Positions 52,231-64,000 of a stretch of DNA of 64,000 bases are shown here, piece by piece (position 1 is the stretch's first letter; each line of letters opens with the position of its first letter). Under the pieces are notes generated by a model, which did not search any database, was not told where the DNA came from, and saw nothing but the letters and a program-made list of their open reading frames with translations. Made by a program: the position numbers and the translations under genes. This stretch comes from Pseudomonas sp. Ant30-3 (lineage in GTDB: Bacteria > Pseudomonadota > Gammaproteobacteria > Pseudomonadales > Pseudomonadaceae). The stretch covers positions 158,811 to 222,810 of the forward strand of contig NZ_JMCL01000030.1 in the NCBI RefSeq assembly GCF_000690905.1. The letters run 5' to 3'.

Positions 52231-52524
52231 ATAAGTCCTGTTCTCAGGCTTGGGCCGGTCGGATCCAGTGGCGTTTTTCGCTTGCTGAAGTTTCCGATAC
52301 TGCCTCGGCAATTCTGCGCGCACGGCCGCGCACTCCCTACGGAGCCGGGGCAAGATACCAGTTTGGAGTTATGCGCAAAAGTGATGTTTGAATATATGTA
52401 AAGAACTAAAAGAGCTAACGATATTCAATGTTGCTAAACCCACATTTGTGGTGCGGGCGAACCTCGTCTTTACTGTGGTCGAGTCTTTATGCAATCACCG
52501 ATAAAACCGACAAGAGGCGATGCA

Positions 52525-52638
52525 ATGAGCAACCCTATCAAAGCGACAAAGTCTGACAGTAAGGTCGATGCCTGGGCCATATTGTTTTTGATCATTCTGG
52601 TGGTGGGCACGGCGGTATTCTGGGTCAGTCATCAATAA
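52525..52638 (+). CDS. Small single-span membrane protein (37 aa)
   Basis: ATG 52525 with an AGAGGCGAT ribosome binding site opens a 37-residue frame, MSNPIKATKSDSKVDAW, followed by a 20-residue hydrophobic helix, ending VFWVSHQ. The start, site and helix support a real gene although it is very short. It lies in the conserved block between the cysI and DUF2970 genes, where I recall a comparably small gene in other pseudomonads. Function unknown. Confidence 0.6.
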   Translation: MSNPIKATKSDSKVDAWAILFLIILVVGTAVFWVSHQ

Positions 52639-52689
52639 ACGACAGCGTCCGGGCGACGGCCATGAGGTCGCCGCCGGGCTGGGTTAAAT

Positions 52690-52908
52690 CTAAATTCCTG
52701 CCAGATGCAGAATCAGCTTCACCACGCCGAACAGTGTCAGCGCAAATATGGCCGTGAACAGCACCCCGAGCATGACAAAGTGGATTGGCTTGCCATGAGT
52801 GAAATCCCGCTCGCGATTTTTTCCGCTTTGCACCCCGAGCGCCGCCGCCAGCACGCTGTGCACCATTTGCCACAGGGTAGGCGGTTTGTGATTGGCTGGA
52901 TCGTCCAT
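52690..52908 (-). CDS. DUF2970 small membrane protein
   Basis: The protein has 72 residues with a hydrophilic N-terminus, the conserved WQMVHSVLAAALGVQSGKNRERDF segment and one C-terminal membrane helix (IHFVMLGVLFTAIFALTLFGVVKLI). This is the DUF2970 family, encoded upstream of metH in many proteobacteria. Function unknown. It is oriented like metH but read into it from the other side of a 67-base gap. Confidence 0.82.
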   Translation of the reverse strand: MDDPANHKPPTLWQMVHSVLAAALGVQSGKNRERDFTHGKPIHFVMLGVLFTAIFALTLFGVVKLILHLAGI

Positions 52909-52975
52909 ACATCCCTCGTCACTGAGTGGTGAACAGCAAGCATAGACAACCGCAGCAAGGCCGGCGAATAAGGGC

Positions 52976-56686
<3,711 letters not shown>

Positions 56687-56841
56687 TGGGACTACTCGGA
56701 AAGACCATGACGAAGGGGCGGGATAATAACAAACCTGTGCGGTTTTAGAGCATGTCAGGTTTTTGCATGAATATCGCTCATGTTGGCAGGTGCGCCGGGT
56801 CGGTAGAATTGCCGGGTTTTTACCTCATCAGGACCAGGGAT

Positions 56842-59136
56842 ATGGCATCGCGCTTCATCAGCATTTTAGTGCTGTTTATTAGCTGGAGCGCCGTAGCGCA
56901 GGATTCGGCCACGTCCCCCGTCATTTCCTACAGCCGTGACATCCAGCCGATCTTCACGGAAAAGTGCGTGGCTTGCCATGCCTGCTACGACTCTGCCTGT
57001 CAGTTGAATCTGGGCAGCGGCGAAGGGGCGGCGCGCGGTGCAACGAAAACGCCTGTGTACGACGGCGAGCGCCGTAGCGCCGCAGCCCCGAGCCGGCTGT
57101 TTTACGACGCCTTCGGCGAACGTGCGTGGCAGCAGAAAGGCTTTTACTCGGTGCTCGATGCTCAGGGCAGTCAGGCTGCCTTGATGGCGCGCATGCTGGA
57201 GCTGGGCCATAAAACGCCACTGCAACCCAACGCCAAGCTCCCGGAAGGGATGATTCTGGGTTTGAACCGCAACAACATGTGCGCCATGCCCGTCGAGTTT
57301 GACGGTTACGCCAGTGCACATCCGCGCGAAGGCATGCCGCTGGCGGTGACCGGTTTGACGGATCAGCAGTACCAGACGCTGCAACGCTGGCTGGCGTCCG
57401 GCGCGCCGATCGATGAGCAAGGCCTGGTGCCGTCCGCCCGTGAGGCGTTGCAAGTGCTGCAGTGGGAGAACCTGCTGAATGCCCCGGGCGCCCGGCAAAG
57501 TCTGGTCGGCCGTTGGTTGTTCGAGCACTGGTTTCTCGCCCATCACTATTTTCAGGACGGTGAGCCCGGGCATTATTTTCAATGGGTGCGATCACGCACG
57601 CCGACCGGCCAGCCGATCGATCTGATTAGCACACGCCGCCCGAATGACGATCCGGGAACGAAGATCTACTACCGCTTGTGGCCGGTGCAAGGCGTGATCG
57701 TGCAGAAAACTCACATCACCTATCCGCTGAGTGCGGCGAAGATGGCGCGGGTCAAAAGTCTTTTTTACAGCGGCAACTGGCAGGTCAACGCATTGCCCGG
57801 TTACGGACCGCAAACCCGGGCCAATCCGTTCAGCACCTTCGAAGCGATCCCGGCCGGCGCGCGTTACCAGTTCATGCTCGATAACGCCGAGTATTTCGTG
57901 CGCACGTTCATTCGCGGGCCGGTGTGTCGTGGCGAAATCGCTACCGATGTAATTCGCGATCATTTCTGGGCGCTGTTCCAGGCGCCGGAACATGACCTGT
58001 ACATCACCGATCCAAATTATCGCGGTCAGGCCACGCCTTTACTGGCGATGCCGGGGCAGAACGATGACGTCGGCAGCGTCCTCAGTCTGTGGCACGACTA
58101 CCGCGACAAGCGGAATGAGTACGAAGCGTTGCGCCGCGACAGTTACGCCGATCTGCCGGCACCGAGCTGGTCGACATTGTGGGCCGGTAACGACAACGCG
58201 CTGCTGTCGATCTTCCGCCATTACGACAGCGCTTCGGTAACCAAAGGCCTGATCGGCGATGTACCGACAACCCTGTGGCTGTTCGACTATCCATTGCTTG
58301 AGCGCACTTATTATCAGTTGGCGGTCAACTTCGATGTGTTCGGTAATGTCTCCCATCAGGCGCAGACGCGTTTGTACTTCGACCTGATCCGCAACGGCGC
58401 CGAGCAGAACTTCCTGCGGCTGATGCCCGCTGACTCACGCGAGGATTATCTGGACGAGTGGTACCAGAACGGTGGCAGGGTGAAGATGTGGCTGGACTAT
58501 GAAGCGATCGACGACGATAAGCCGACCGGTTTAAAGCTCGACGAAAAAGACCCGAAGCGCGATTTCGCCGCGCAGTTGCTCAATCGATACGGCGATCTCA
58601 ACGCCAAGCCTGACCCGATCAACCGCTGCAGCGGCGCCTATTGCTCGCGGCCCGCTATCGATCCGCCGCTGCAGAGTGCCGAGCAGGCGCTGAGTCGCCT
58701 GACCTCGCGCCCGGCGGCGGGCCTGAAAGTGATTGATCATTTGCCGGAAGCAACGCTGTTGCGCATCGAAACGCAAAGCGGCCAGCGCGAGGTGTACAGT
58801 CTGTTGCGCAATCGGGCGCACAGCAACGTGGCGTTTCTGCTGGGTGAGTCTTTGCGCTACCAGCCGGGGCTGGACACCGTGACGATTTTCCCCGGTGTGC
58901 TCACCAGCTATCCGAACTTCATGTTCAACATTCCCGCCGAGCAAGTGCCGGCGTTCGTCGACGCGATGGAAAACGCCAAGGACGCCAGTGGCTTCGAGAA
59001 AATTGTCGACCGTTGGGGCGTTCGTCGCAGTCATCCGCAGTTCTGGTTTTACTTCCACGACATGAGCCGTTACCTGCACGAAACCGATCCGGTGGAAGAG
59101 GGCGTGCTGGACATGAATCGCTACGAGAATCTTTGA
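56842..59136 (+). CDS. cti: Fatty acid cis/trans isomerase
   Basis: The protein has 764 residues from ATG 56842 with AGGGAT just upstream. A signal peptide (about 1-20, ending VAQ) exports it to the periplasm. The c-type haem motif is C42-V-A-C45-H46, followed by another Cys cluster ACYDSAC. It converts cis-unsaturated membrane fatty acids to trans forms to stiffen membranes under solvent or heat stress, as known in Pseudomonas. It is divergent from metH, an arrangement I recall from other pseudomonads. Confidence 0.95.
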   Translation: MASRFISILVLFISWSAVAQDSATSPVISYSRDIQPIFTEKCVACHACYDSACQLNLGSGEGAARGATKTPVYDGERRSAAAPSRLFYDAFGERAWQQKGFYSVLDAQGSQAALMARMLELGHKTPLQPNAKLPEGMILGLNRNNMCAMPVEFDGYASAHPREGMPLAVTGLTDQQYQTLQRWLASGAPIDEQGLVPSAREALQVLQWENLLNAPGARQSLVGRWLFEHWFLAHHYFQDGEPGHYFQWVRSRTPTGQPIDLISTRRPNDDPGTKIYYRLWPVQGVIVQKTHITYPLSAAKMARVKSLFYSGNWQVNALPGYGPQTRANPFSTFEAIPAGARYQFMLDNAEYFVRTFIRGPVCRGEIATDVIRDHFWALFQAPEHDLYITDPNYRGQATPLLAMPGQNDDVGSVLSLWHDYRDKRNEYEALRRDSYADLPAPSWSTLWAGNDNALLSIFRHYDSASVTKGLIGDVPTTLWLFDYPLLERTYYQLAVNFDVFGNVSHQAQTRLYFDLIRNGAEQNFLRLMPADSREDYLDEWYQNGGRVKMWLDYEAIDDDKPTGLKLDEKDPKRDFAAQLLNRYGDLNAKPDPINRCSGAYCSRPAIDPPLQSAEQALSRLTSRPAAGLKVIDHLPEATLLRIETQSGQREVYSLLRNRAHSNVAFLLGESLRYQPGLDTVTIFPGVLTSYPNFMFNIPAEQVPAFVDAMENAKDASGFEKIVDRWGVRRSHPQFWFYFHDMSRYLHETDPVEEGVLDMNRYENL

Positions 59137-59188
59137 ATCGACCTTTGACGGTGTCTGGGTGTCCCACTCTCATGGATACCCCGATCTT

Positions 59189-59271
59189 CTGTAGGAGCCG
59201 GCTTGCTGGCGATGGTGGGTCAGCCACGCGGCGTTGATTGACACGCATCGCCAGCAAGCCGGCTCCTACAG
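59189..59271. repeat. REPIN of the GGAGCCGGC family
   Basis: The left arm CTGTAGGAGCCGGCTTGCTG and the inverse right arm ending CCGGCTCCTACAG are 26 bases each and face each other around 31 bases. It lies between cti and the acyltransferase gene. Confidence 0.9.
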
Positions 59272-59310
59272 AATGGGGGTTGCTTGAGTTTTGTGGACGG
59301 GAACACAACC

Positions 59311-60345
59311 ATGTTGATTTCAGTACAGGCATTGCGCGCGCTCGCAGCCTGGACGGTGGTTTGCCACCATTTCATGCAGATTTTTTTCGACTTCAAGGCT
59401 CGCGGCCCGATTGGTCAGCTGTTTATCGACAAGGGCGCGGTGGGCGTGGACATCTTCTTCGTCATCAGCGGTTTAGTGATTTTTCTCTCGACCGAAGGAA
59501 AGTCACTGCCGCCCGGACGTTTTCTGCTGTACCGCTTGTTTCGCATCGTGCCGGCGTATTGGTTGTACACGGCGCTGATGGCTTTGCTGGTAGTTTTCGC
59601 GCAACCGATGGTGCCGGATCAGACGATTGACTGGTCGCATTTCCTGCAGTCGCTGTTGTTCATTCCTACCGCAAACCCAGGCGGCTACGGGATTTATCCG
59701 ACACTCAATGTCGGCTGGACCCTCAACTACGAAATCCTTTTCTACGTGCTGTTTGCCTGGGCATTGCTGTTCCGCCTGCAGCTGCGGCTGCTGATTGTGG
59801 CGGCTTTGCTGTTTGCCGTTTGCCAGGCGTGGACCGGCTACGGCTGGATCAGCCAGTTCTATCGCTCGGACATCGTTTACGAATTCCTGCTGGGCATCGC
59901 TATCGGCATGATTTACCGGCGCGGCTGGATCAAACCCGGTTTATGGCTGCCCCTGCTGGGCGTGGCTGGCGCACTGCTGGCGATTTACCACCTGCCGCCA
60001 CAGCCACGATTCGTCACGTGGGGAATGCCGAGCGCGGTGCTGGTGATGGCCTGTATGTCGCTCGAACGTTTTTTCGAGCACAGTCGATTGTTCAAGCTGC
60101 TGGGTGATTGTTCCTACTCGGTGTACCTGATGCACGTGCTGGTGCTGTCCGCCGGTGGATTCATCGCACAGCGTTACGGTGTGAATCCTTACGTGATGTT
60201 CGCCGTGTGCGTCGCGACGATTGGTCTGGGGTCGTGGGCAAGCTATATCTGGGTGGAAAAGAGCAGCTATCGGTGGCTTAAAGCCAGAATCGACGACGAA
60301 TCCTCCAGGGATAGCGAGCTGGCTCTTTCCCGACAAAAATACTAG
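59311..60345 (+). CDS. Membrane acyltransferase (acyltransferase 3 family)
   Basis: The protein has 344 residues from MLISVQALRALAAW; a TTG start nine codons upstream (59284) is possible. About ten membrane helices are predicted. The catalytic histidine motif typical of acyltransferase 3 proteins is at CHHFMQ, with the nearby AVGVDIFFVISGLVI segment and later LLGDCSYSVYLMHV. These proteins transfer acyl groups to surface polysaccharides or other carbohydrates. Acceptor unknown. It is upstream of nfuA but separated by 57 bases; cotranscription is uncertain. Confidence 0.82.
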   Translation: MLISVQALRALAAWTVVCHHFMQIFFDFKARGPIGQLFIDKGAVGVDIFFVISGLVIFLSTEGKSLPPGRFLLYRLFRIVPAYWLYTALMALLVVFAQPMVPDQTIDWSHFLQSLLFIPTANPGGYGIYPTLNVGWTLNYEILFYVLFAWALLFRLQLRLLIVAALLFAVCQAWTGYGWISQFYRSDIVYEFLLGIAIGMIYRRGWIKPGLWLPLLGVAGALLAIYHLPPQPRFVTWGMPSAVLVMACMSLERFFEHSRLFKLLGDCSYSVYLMHVLVLSAGGFIAQRYGVNPYVMFAVCVATIGLGSWASYIWVEKSSYRWLKARIDDESSRDSELALSRQKY

Positions 60346-60987
<642 letters not shown>

Positions 60988-61006
60988 GGTGTTCGCTGCA
61001 GAAACA

Positions 61007-61036
61007 AAAAAACGGCACCCGTGAGTGCCGTTTTTT
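61007..61036. terminator. Rho-independent terminator of nfuA
   Basis: Arms AAAAAACGGCAC and GTGCCGTTTTTT, 19 bases after the stop codon. Confidence 0.92.
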
Positions 61037-61073
61037 ATGGGTCGATTATCTGTGAGTGATGGGATTCACCTGT

Positions 61074-61238
61074 GGCGAGGGGCTTTGGCGAGGGGATTTA
61101 TCTGTAATGAGGGGATTGTGTGGCGAGGGGATTTATCCCCGTTCGGCGGCGGAGCCGTCGCAAGACCTGCTTGCGAAGTTCGCCTGAAGAAATACGGGGG
61201 CCGCTTCGCAGCCCAACGGGGATAAATCCCCTCGCCAC
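61074..61238. repeat. REP/REPIN of the GGCGAGGGGATTTA family
   Basis: The perfect inverted pair is GTGGCGAGGGGATTTATCCC at 61120 and its inverse ending CCCCTCGCCAC at 61238. One or two partial copies of the same arm precede it at 61074-61100. The 61037-61309 gap contains only this repeat and no gene. Confidence 0.85.
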
Positions 61239-61309
61239 GGTTAGTGTCTGTTCAGGAGGACAAATCCTGTCGCCACAGAAAGCTGGCTTATCACAAAGGT
61301 GTGTTTTGC

Positions 61310-62056
61310 TCATGGTCTATACAGGTGAGCATGCCCGGCGCGGTACAGCGAGGACTCGCTGAACTGATCACTGCCCAATACCCGGCCCACCAGAATCAAC
61401 GCTGTGCGGCGAAATCCCTTGGCTGCAACTTTCTCGGCAATATCCGCCAGCGTGCCCACCACCCAATCCTGGTCCGGCCACGTCGCCCGGTGGATCACTG
61501 CGATAGGGCAGTCAGTGCCGTAATGCGGCAGCAATTCCAGCAAAATCTTATCAAGATGATTGACCCCCAGATGGATCGCCATGGTCGCGCCATGCTGCGC
61601 AAGATTGCCCAGTTCTTCACCGGCGGGCATCGCGGTCTTGTCGGCATACCGCGTCAGAATCACGCTTTGCGAGACGTTCGGCAGCGTCAGTTCAGCCCCC
61701 AACAGCGCCGCGCACGCTGCTGTCGCGGTCACGCCGGGAATGATTTCAAACGGGATGTCGTGCTCGCGCAGGTAGCGAATCTGCTCGCCGATGGCGCCGT
61801 ACAGGCTTGGGTCGCCGGAATGCACGCGCGCCACATTCTGACCCTTGGCATGCGCGCTCTTGATCAGTTCGATGATCTGTTCTAGATGCAACTCGGCGCT
61901 GTTTATCACGTGTTCCGCCTGATGGCCTTCGAGGACAGCGGCCGGGACCAGCGAGCCGGCGTAGATGATCACCGGGCAACTGCGGATCAGCCGTTGGCCC
62001 TTGACCGTGATCAATTCCGGATCGCCGGGACCTGCGCCAATGAAATAGACGGTCAT
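61310..62056 (-). CDS. cobM: Precorrin-4 C11-methyltransferase
   Basis: The protein has 248 residues of the SAM-dependent tetrapyrrole methylase family. Motifs are YFIGAGPGDPELITVKG at the N-terminus, VHSGDPSLYGAIGEQ, PGVTATAACAALLGAELT and the C-terminal IVVGRVLG-type loop (LILVGRVLG). The CobM assignment rests on the characteristic IIYAGSLVP segment of the C11 enzymes. It acts in the aerobic cobalamin pathway. It is the last gene of the riboswitch-controlled operon after cobE. Confidence 0.9.
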   Translation of the reverse strand: MTVYFIGAGPGDPELITVKGQRLIRSCPVIIYAGSLVPAAVLEGHQAEHVINSAELHLEQIIELIKSAHAKGQNVARVHSGDPSLYGAIGEQIRYLREHDIPFEIIPGVTATAACAALLGAELTLPNVSQSVILTRYADKTAMPAGEELGNLAQHGATMAIHLGVNHLDKILLELLPHYGTDCPIAVIHRATWPDQDWVVGTLADIAEKVAAKGFRRTALILVGRVLGSDQFSESSLYRAGHAHLYRP

Positions 62057-62138
62057 CGTCGGTTCCTGTCAGAAAGAAGGCTGGGCAACGCTTCAGATGA
62101 AGTTTGCTCATGATCAAAGATGGAAGTAATCGGGGTTA

Positions 62139-62552
62139 CTACGCTGTGGAGGCCAAAGCGAGTGTGGCTTGGGCGTATTTCTGCCGACATATCAGCAATT
62201 TCGCCGGCGCCTGGTTCAACTGCTCGGCCAGCGCCAGCGCTGCGCTTTCTGCTACGCCGTAACAGCCGGTGCGCTCGAACGCGATGTCTGAGCGGTGGCT
62301 GAGTTGCAGCTGATAACCGGCCAGTTGTTCGCTGCTGAAATACGTCAAGGGCAACGCCAGCTGTTCGGCCAGTTCTGTCAGGCCCGCTTCCTCACGCTTC
62401 AAATCGATACTGGCCAGGGCCTTGATCTGATGAAGCCCGATCTGATGCGCTTGCAGGGCCTGATCGAGCAGGGCCCGCAACGTGCTGGCCGGGCAGCCGC
62501 GCTGGCAGCCCAGGCCGATCACTAATGTCGGCGCTGCGCTGGCATCTGTCAT
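62139..62552 (-). CDS. cobE: CobE/CbiG C-terminal-domain protein of cobalamin biosynthesis
   Basis: The protein has 137 residues. The family signature VIGLGCQRGCPASTLRALLDQAL is complete, followed by SIDLKREEAGLTELAEQL and CYGVAESAALAL. CobE corresponds to the C-terminal part of CbiG and is required for B12 synthesis in a poorly understood step. It overlaps cbtA as ATGA at 62549-62552. The cobM gene begins 82 bases further downstream. Confidence 0.9.
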   Translation of the reverse strand: MTDASAAPTLVIGLGCQRGCPASTLRALLDQALQAHQIGLHQIKALASIDLKREEAGLTELAEQLALPLTYFSSEQLAGYQLQLSHRSDIAFERTGCYGVAESAALALAEQLNQAPAKLLICRQKYAQATLALASTA

Positions 62553-63253
62553 GCGTCGTATTGACCAGCGCTTTTACGGCGGAACAACCATGCACTGATC
62601 AGGCCCAGGGCCAGCCAGAAGGCGATGTTGGTCAACTGCGAAGCGATTTTGAACTGTGATTCCAGCGCTTGCGGGGCGAGCATCGAATGTACTTCCGGCT
62701 GCGGTGCGCCGATCACGTGCGGGACGGCGAGGATTGCCACGCCCAGAACCTTCATCAACCAATGACGGCTGAACACGATCAAGGCGATGCCGACTGCGGT
62801 GGAAGCGGCCGTGCAGATCCACCAGACCTGGCGCTGGGCCAGATCGGCGGCGGCCGTGCCCGGCAACTCAGGTGGCAGGCCCAGTGTCGGCGCCAGCACG
62901 AAGGTCGCGTAACCGGCCAGACCCCAGAGCAGGCCCTGAGCGGTTTTGGTCGGCGCGCGCAGGGTGTAAAGACCGGCGAGCATCAAGGCGAAACCGACGG
63001 CCACTACGAGGTTGCCACCGGTGGTGGCCAGCACGCGCTGCCAGCCATCTTGCGGTTCCCATGCTTCGCCATCGTGGCTGTGTGCGGCCGCACCGGCAGC
63101 GTGCTCGTGAAGTTCAACGGCAGCCGGTTCGGATTTTTCGTAGGTTTCGGCCTGGGTAATCAGCGGCGAAACCCAGAAGCTTTGCAGCAGTGTCAGCAAC
63201 AGGGCGGCCAGCAGCCCGGAGAAACCTGCGGTTTGCGCGATACGCTTGATCAT
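62549..63253 (-). CDS. cbtA: CbtA cobalt transporter subunit
   Basis: The protein has 234 residues from MIKRIAQTAG. Six hydrophobic segments are separated by a His-rich loop after the first one (ELHEHAAGAAAHSHDGEAW), which is typical of CbtA and suggests metal binding. Together with CbtB it forms a predicted cobalt import system found under cobalamin riboswitches. The start at 63253 was chosen by family length; an ATG seven codons upstream is possible. It follows cbtB by 11 bases. Confidence 0.88.
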   Translation of the reverse strand: MIKRIAQTAGFSGLLAALLLTLLQSFWVSPLITQAETYEKSEPAAVELHEHAAGAAAHSHDGEAWEPQDGWQRVLATTGGNLVVAVGFALMLAGLYTLRAPTKTAQGLLWGLAGYATFVLAPTLGLPPELPGTAAADLAQRQVWWICTAASTAVGIALIVFSRHWLMKVLGVAILAVPHVIGAPQPEVHSMLAPQALESQFKIASQLTNIAFWLALGLISAWLFRRKSAGQYDA

Positions 63254-63264
63254 GTCGGCAGGTC

Positions 63265-63459
63265 TCAATGGCACGGGAAGGCAGCGCTGTGACGGGTATC
63301 GTGCGCGGCGTTGTGGACCGCTTCAATGTGCGAGAAACCGGCGAAATACACCAGGGACACACCAAGGATCGATGCACATACGGCAGCAGTCAGGCGTTGG
63401 GTCAGGGTTGTGGTGGTGCTTTTATCGGCAGTGCTGCCGGTGCTGCTGATGGTCGACAT
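63265..63459 (-). CDS. cbtB: CbtB small cobalt transporter subunit
   Basis: The protein has 64 residues from ATG 63459 (MSTISSTGST). One transmembrane helix (about 26-48) is followed by a His-rich C-terminus SHIEAVHNAAHDTRHSAAFPCH, the CbtB metal-binding tail. It is the first gene of the operon below the riboswitch. Confidence 0.88.
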   Translation of the reverse strand: MSTISSTGSTADKSTTTTLTQRLTAAVCASILGVSLVYFAGFSHIEAVHNAAHDTRHSAAFPCH

Positions 63460-63591
63460 GGCGCTTCCCTCTGGTCTGTCAGCGGGTGAATAGAGCGCAT
63501 GAAATCCCTGCGGATCAGGCACGCAGAGGTTCGAACAGCGCCCGCCCACCGCGGGTTTGTCATTCAGCGAACGAAACGATCACTGTGTGTT

Positions 63592-63786
63592 GCGGGCCGG
63601 TCTCCGGGCTCACGAGGGGTTTGGGGTCAGCCGAAACCTGCAAGCACCACCTTCCCATGTCGATAACCCGACACAGTGGATCTGACGCTTCGCTCGCTTA
63701 CCGTTGCGGGGGCAGCACCGGACTGACATGGCCTTGAGTAAAGCACATGATTCACCGGTTTCCCGTTTCACCCTGTGAAGGGCACC
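63592..63786 (-). ncRNA. Cobalamin riboswitch upstream of cbtB
   Basis: On the minus strand the element begins at 63786 with GGTGCCC...GGGTGAAACGGGAAACCGGTG-type sequence. It continues through the core GCTGCCCCCGCAACGGTAAG (63716-63697) and a CCACTG segment, and ends with GAGCCCGGAGACCGGCC (63609-63593). These are the hallmark conserved blocks of the cobalamin riboswitch (B12 element). It should reduce expression of cbtBA-cobE-cobM when adenosylcobalamin is abundant. The next 132 bases (63460-63591) carry the expression platform. Confidence 0.92.
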
Positions 63787-63890
63787 CGTAACAAAGCGTG
63801 TAGGAGAGCATGGGCGGGGGTTTGGCGTCAATTAGCATGGGTTCTCATCTTTGTGCCGAGGGGGCTTGCCTGTGGTAAGGAGATTTGCCT

Positions 63891-64000
63891 GTGGCGAGGG
63901 GGCTTGCCCCCGTTGGGTTTCGAAGCGACCCCATCATTCTTCCAGAAATACCGCGCGAGCAGGTCTGACGACGGCTTCGCCGCCGAACGGGGGCAAGCCC
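63891..64000. repeat. REPIN cut by the window end
   Basis: The left arm GTGGCGAGGGGGCTTGCCCC begins at 63891, and the start of its inverse (AACGGGGGCAAGCCC) is at 63986-64000. The pair belongs to the same family as the half arm at 6594. No gene is present between 63787 and 64000. Confidence 0.8.

Noticed and set aside
52231..52524. CCACA-TT-TGTGG near 52440 as a regulator site
   Set aside because: The arms are only five bases with a two-base spacer, which occurs by chance, and no regulator with that specificity is evident.

Overview
The window looks like chromosome of a fluorescent-group Pseudomonas. The evidence is the conserved block cysI / DUF934 / DUF2970 / metH / cti / nfuA, the SOS cassette lexA2-imuA-imuB-dnaE2, a cobalamin-controlled cbtBA-cobE-cobM operon, and the palindromic REP/REPIN repeats typical of P. 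fluorescens intergenic DNA. No rRNA, CRISPR array, prophage or intact insertion sequence is visible. The only tRNA is tRNA-Ser(TGA). Species assignment is inference.

Layout. 1-1.7 kb: end of a small overlapping operon with a DapA-like lyase (5' cut by the window), a haem-oxygenase-like diiron oxidase and a Rieske ferredoxin; its product is unknown. 1.9-3.2 kb: DUF1206 membrane protein and a small Cys-rich protein. 3.2-7.7 kb: trans-4-hydroxyproline catabolism (epimerase, deaminase, D-hydroxyproline dehydrogenase) with a divergent PAS-AraC regulator. 7.8-9.5 kb: PQQ-type sugar dehydrogenase lipoprotein and a DUF2231 membrane protein. 9.9-14.6 kb: CHASE-GGDEF cyclase and a four-PAS hybrid kinase. 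14.6-17.9 kb: accessory or decaying DNA with a transporter remnant, a TetR/hotdog pair with an inverted-repeat operator, two paralogous small proteins and tRNA-Ser. 18-24 kb: BI-1 protein, Lrp/EamA pair, FUSC protein, GapN-like dehydrogenase, DyP peroxidase. 24.3-30 kb: SOS mutagenesis operon under a LexA2-type operator. 30.2-35.1 kb: a second hybrid kinase and a short UvrA paralogue. 35.3-40.8 kb: a six-gene minus-strand stressosome operon. 41-42.7 kb: small stress-type proteins, three with ECF-sigma (AlgU/RpoE-like) promoter matches. 42.9-50 kb: SMP-30-like protein, SRPBCC, LysR, Tat amidohydrolase, SCP2, histidine phosphatase, SohB. 50-61 kb: sulfite reductase, methionine synthase, Cti isomerase, acyltransferase, NfuA. 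61.3-63.8 kb: cobalamin operon with its riboswitch.

Most interesting system. The 39.9-35.3 kb operon encodes RsbR-like, RsbS-like and RsbT-like stressosome proteins, then an ATPase-PP2C phosphatase fusion, then a sensor kinase and a REC-PAS-kinase-REC hybrid. Consecutive genes overlap by 4-11 bases or lie 4 bases apart. No SigB-type sigma factor is encoded nearby, so the stressosome output is inferred to enter phosphorelay signalling. Second in interest is the lyase / diiron oxidase / Rieske trio at the left edge, which resembles a small unassigned biosynthetic or catabolic pathway.

Themes that link genes: B12 (riboswitch-controlled uptake and biosynthesis genes lie near B12-dependent MetH), sulfur assimilation into methionine (CysI, DUF934, MetH), membrane stress (Cti, DUF4142, ECF-sigma-type promoters) and SOS mutagenesis.
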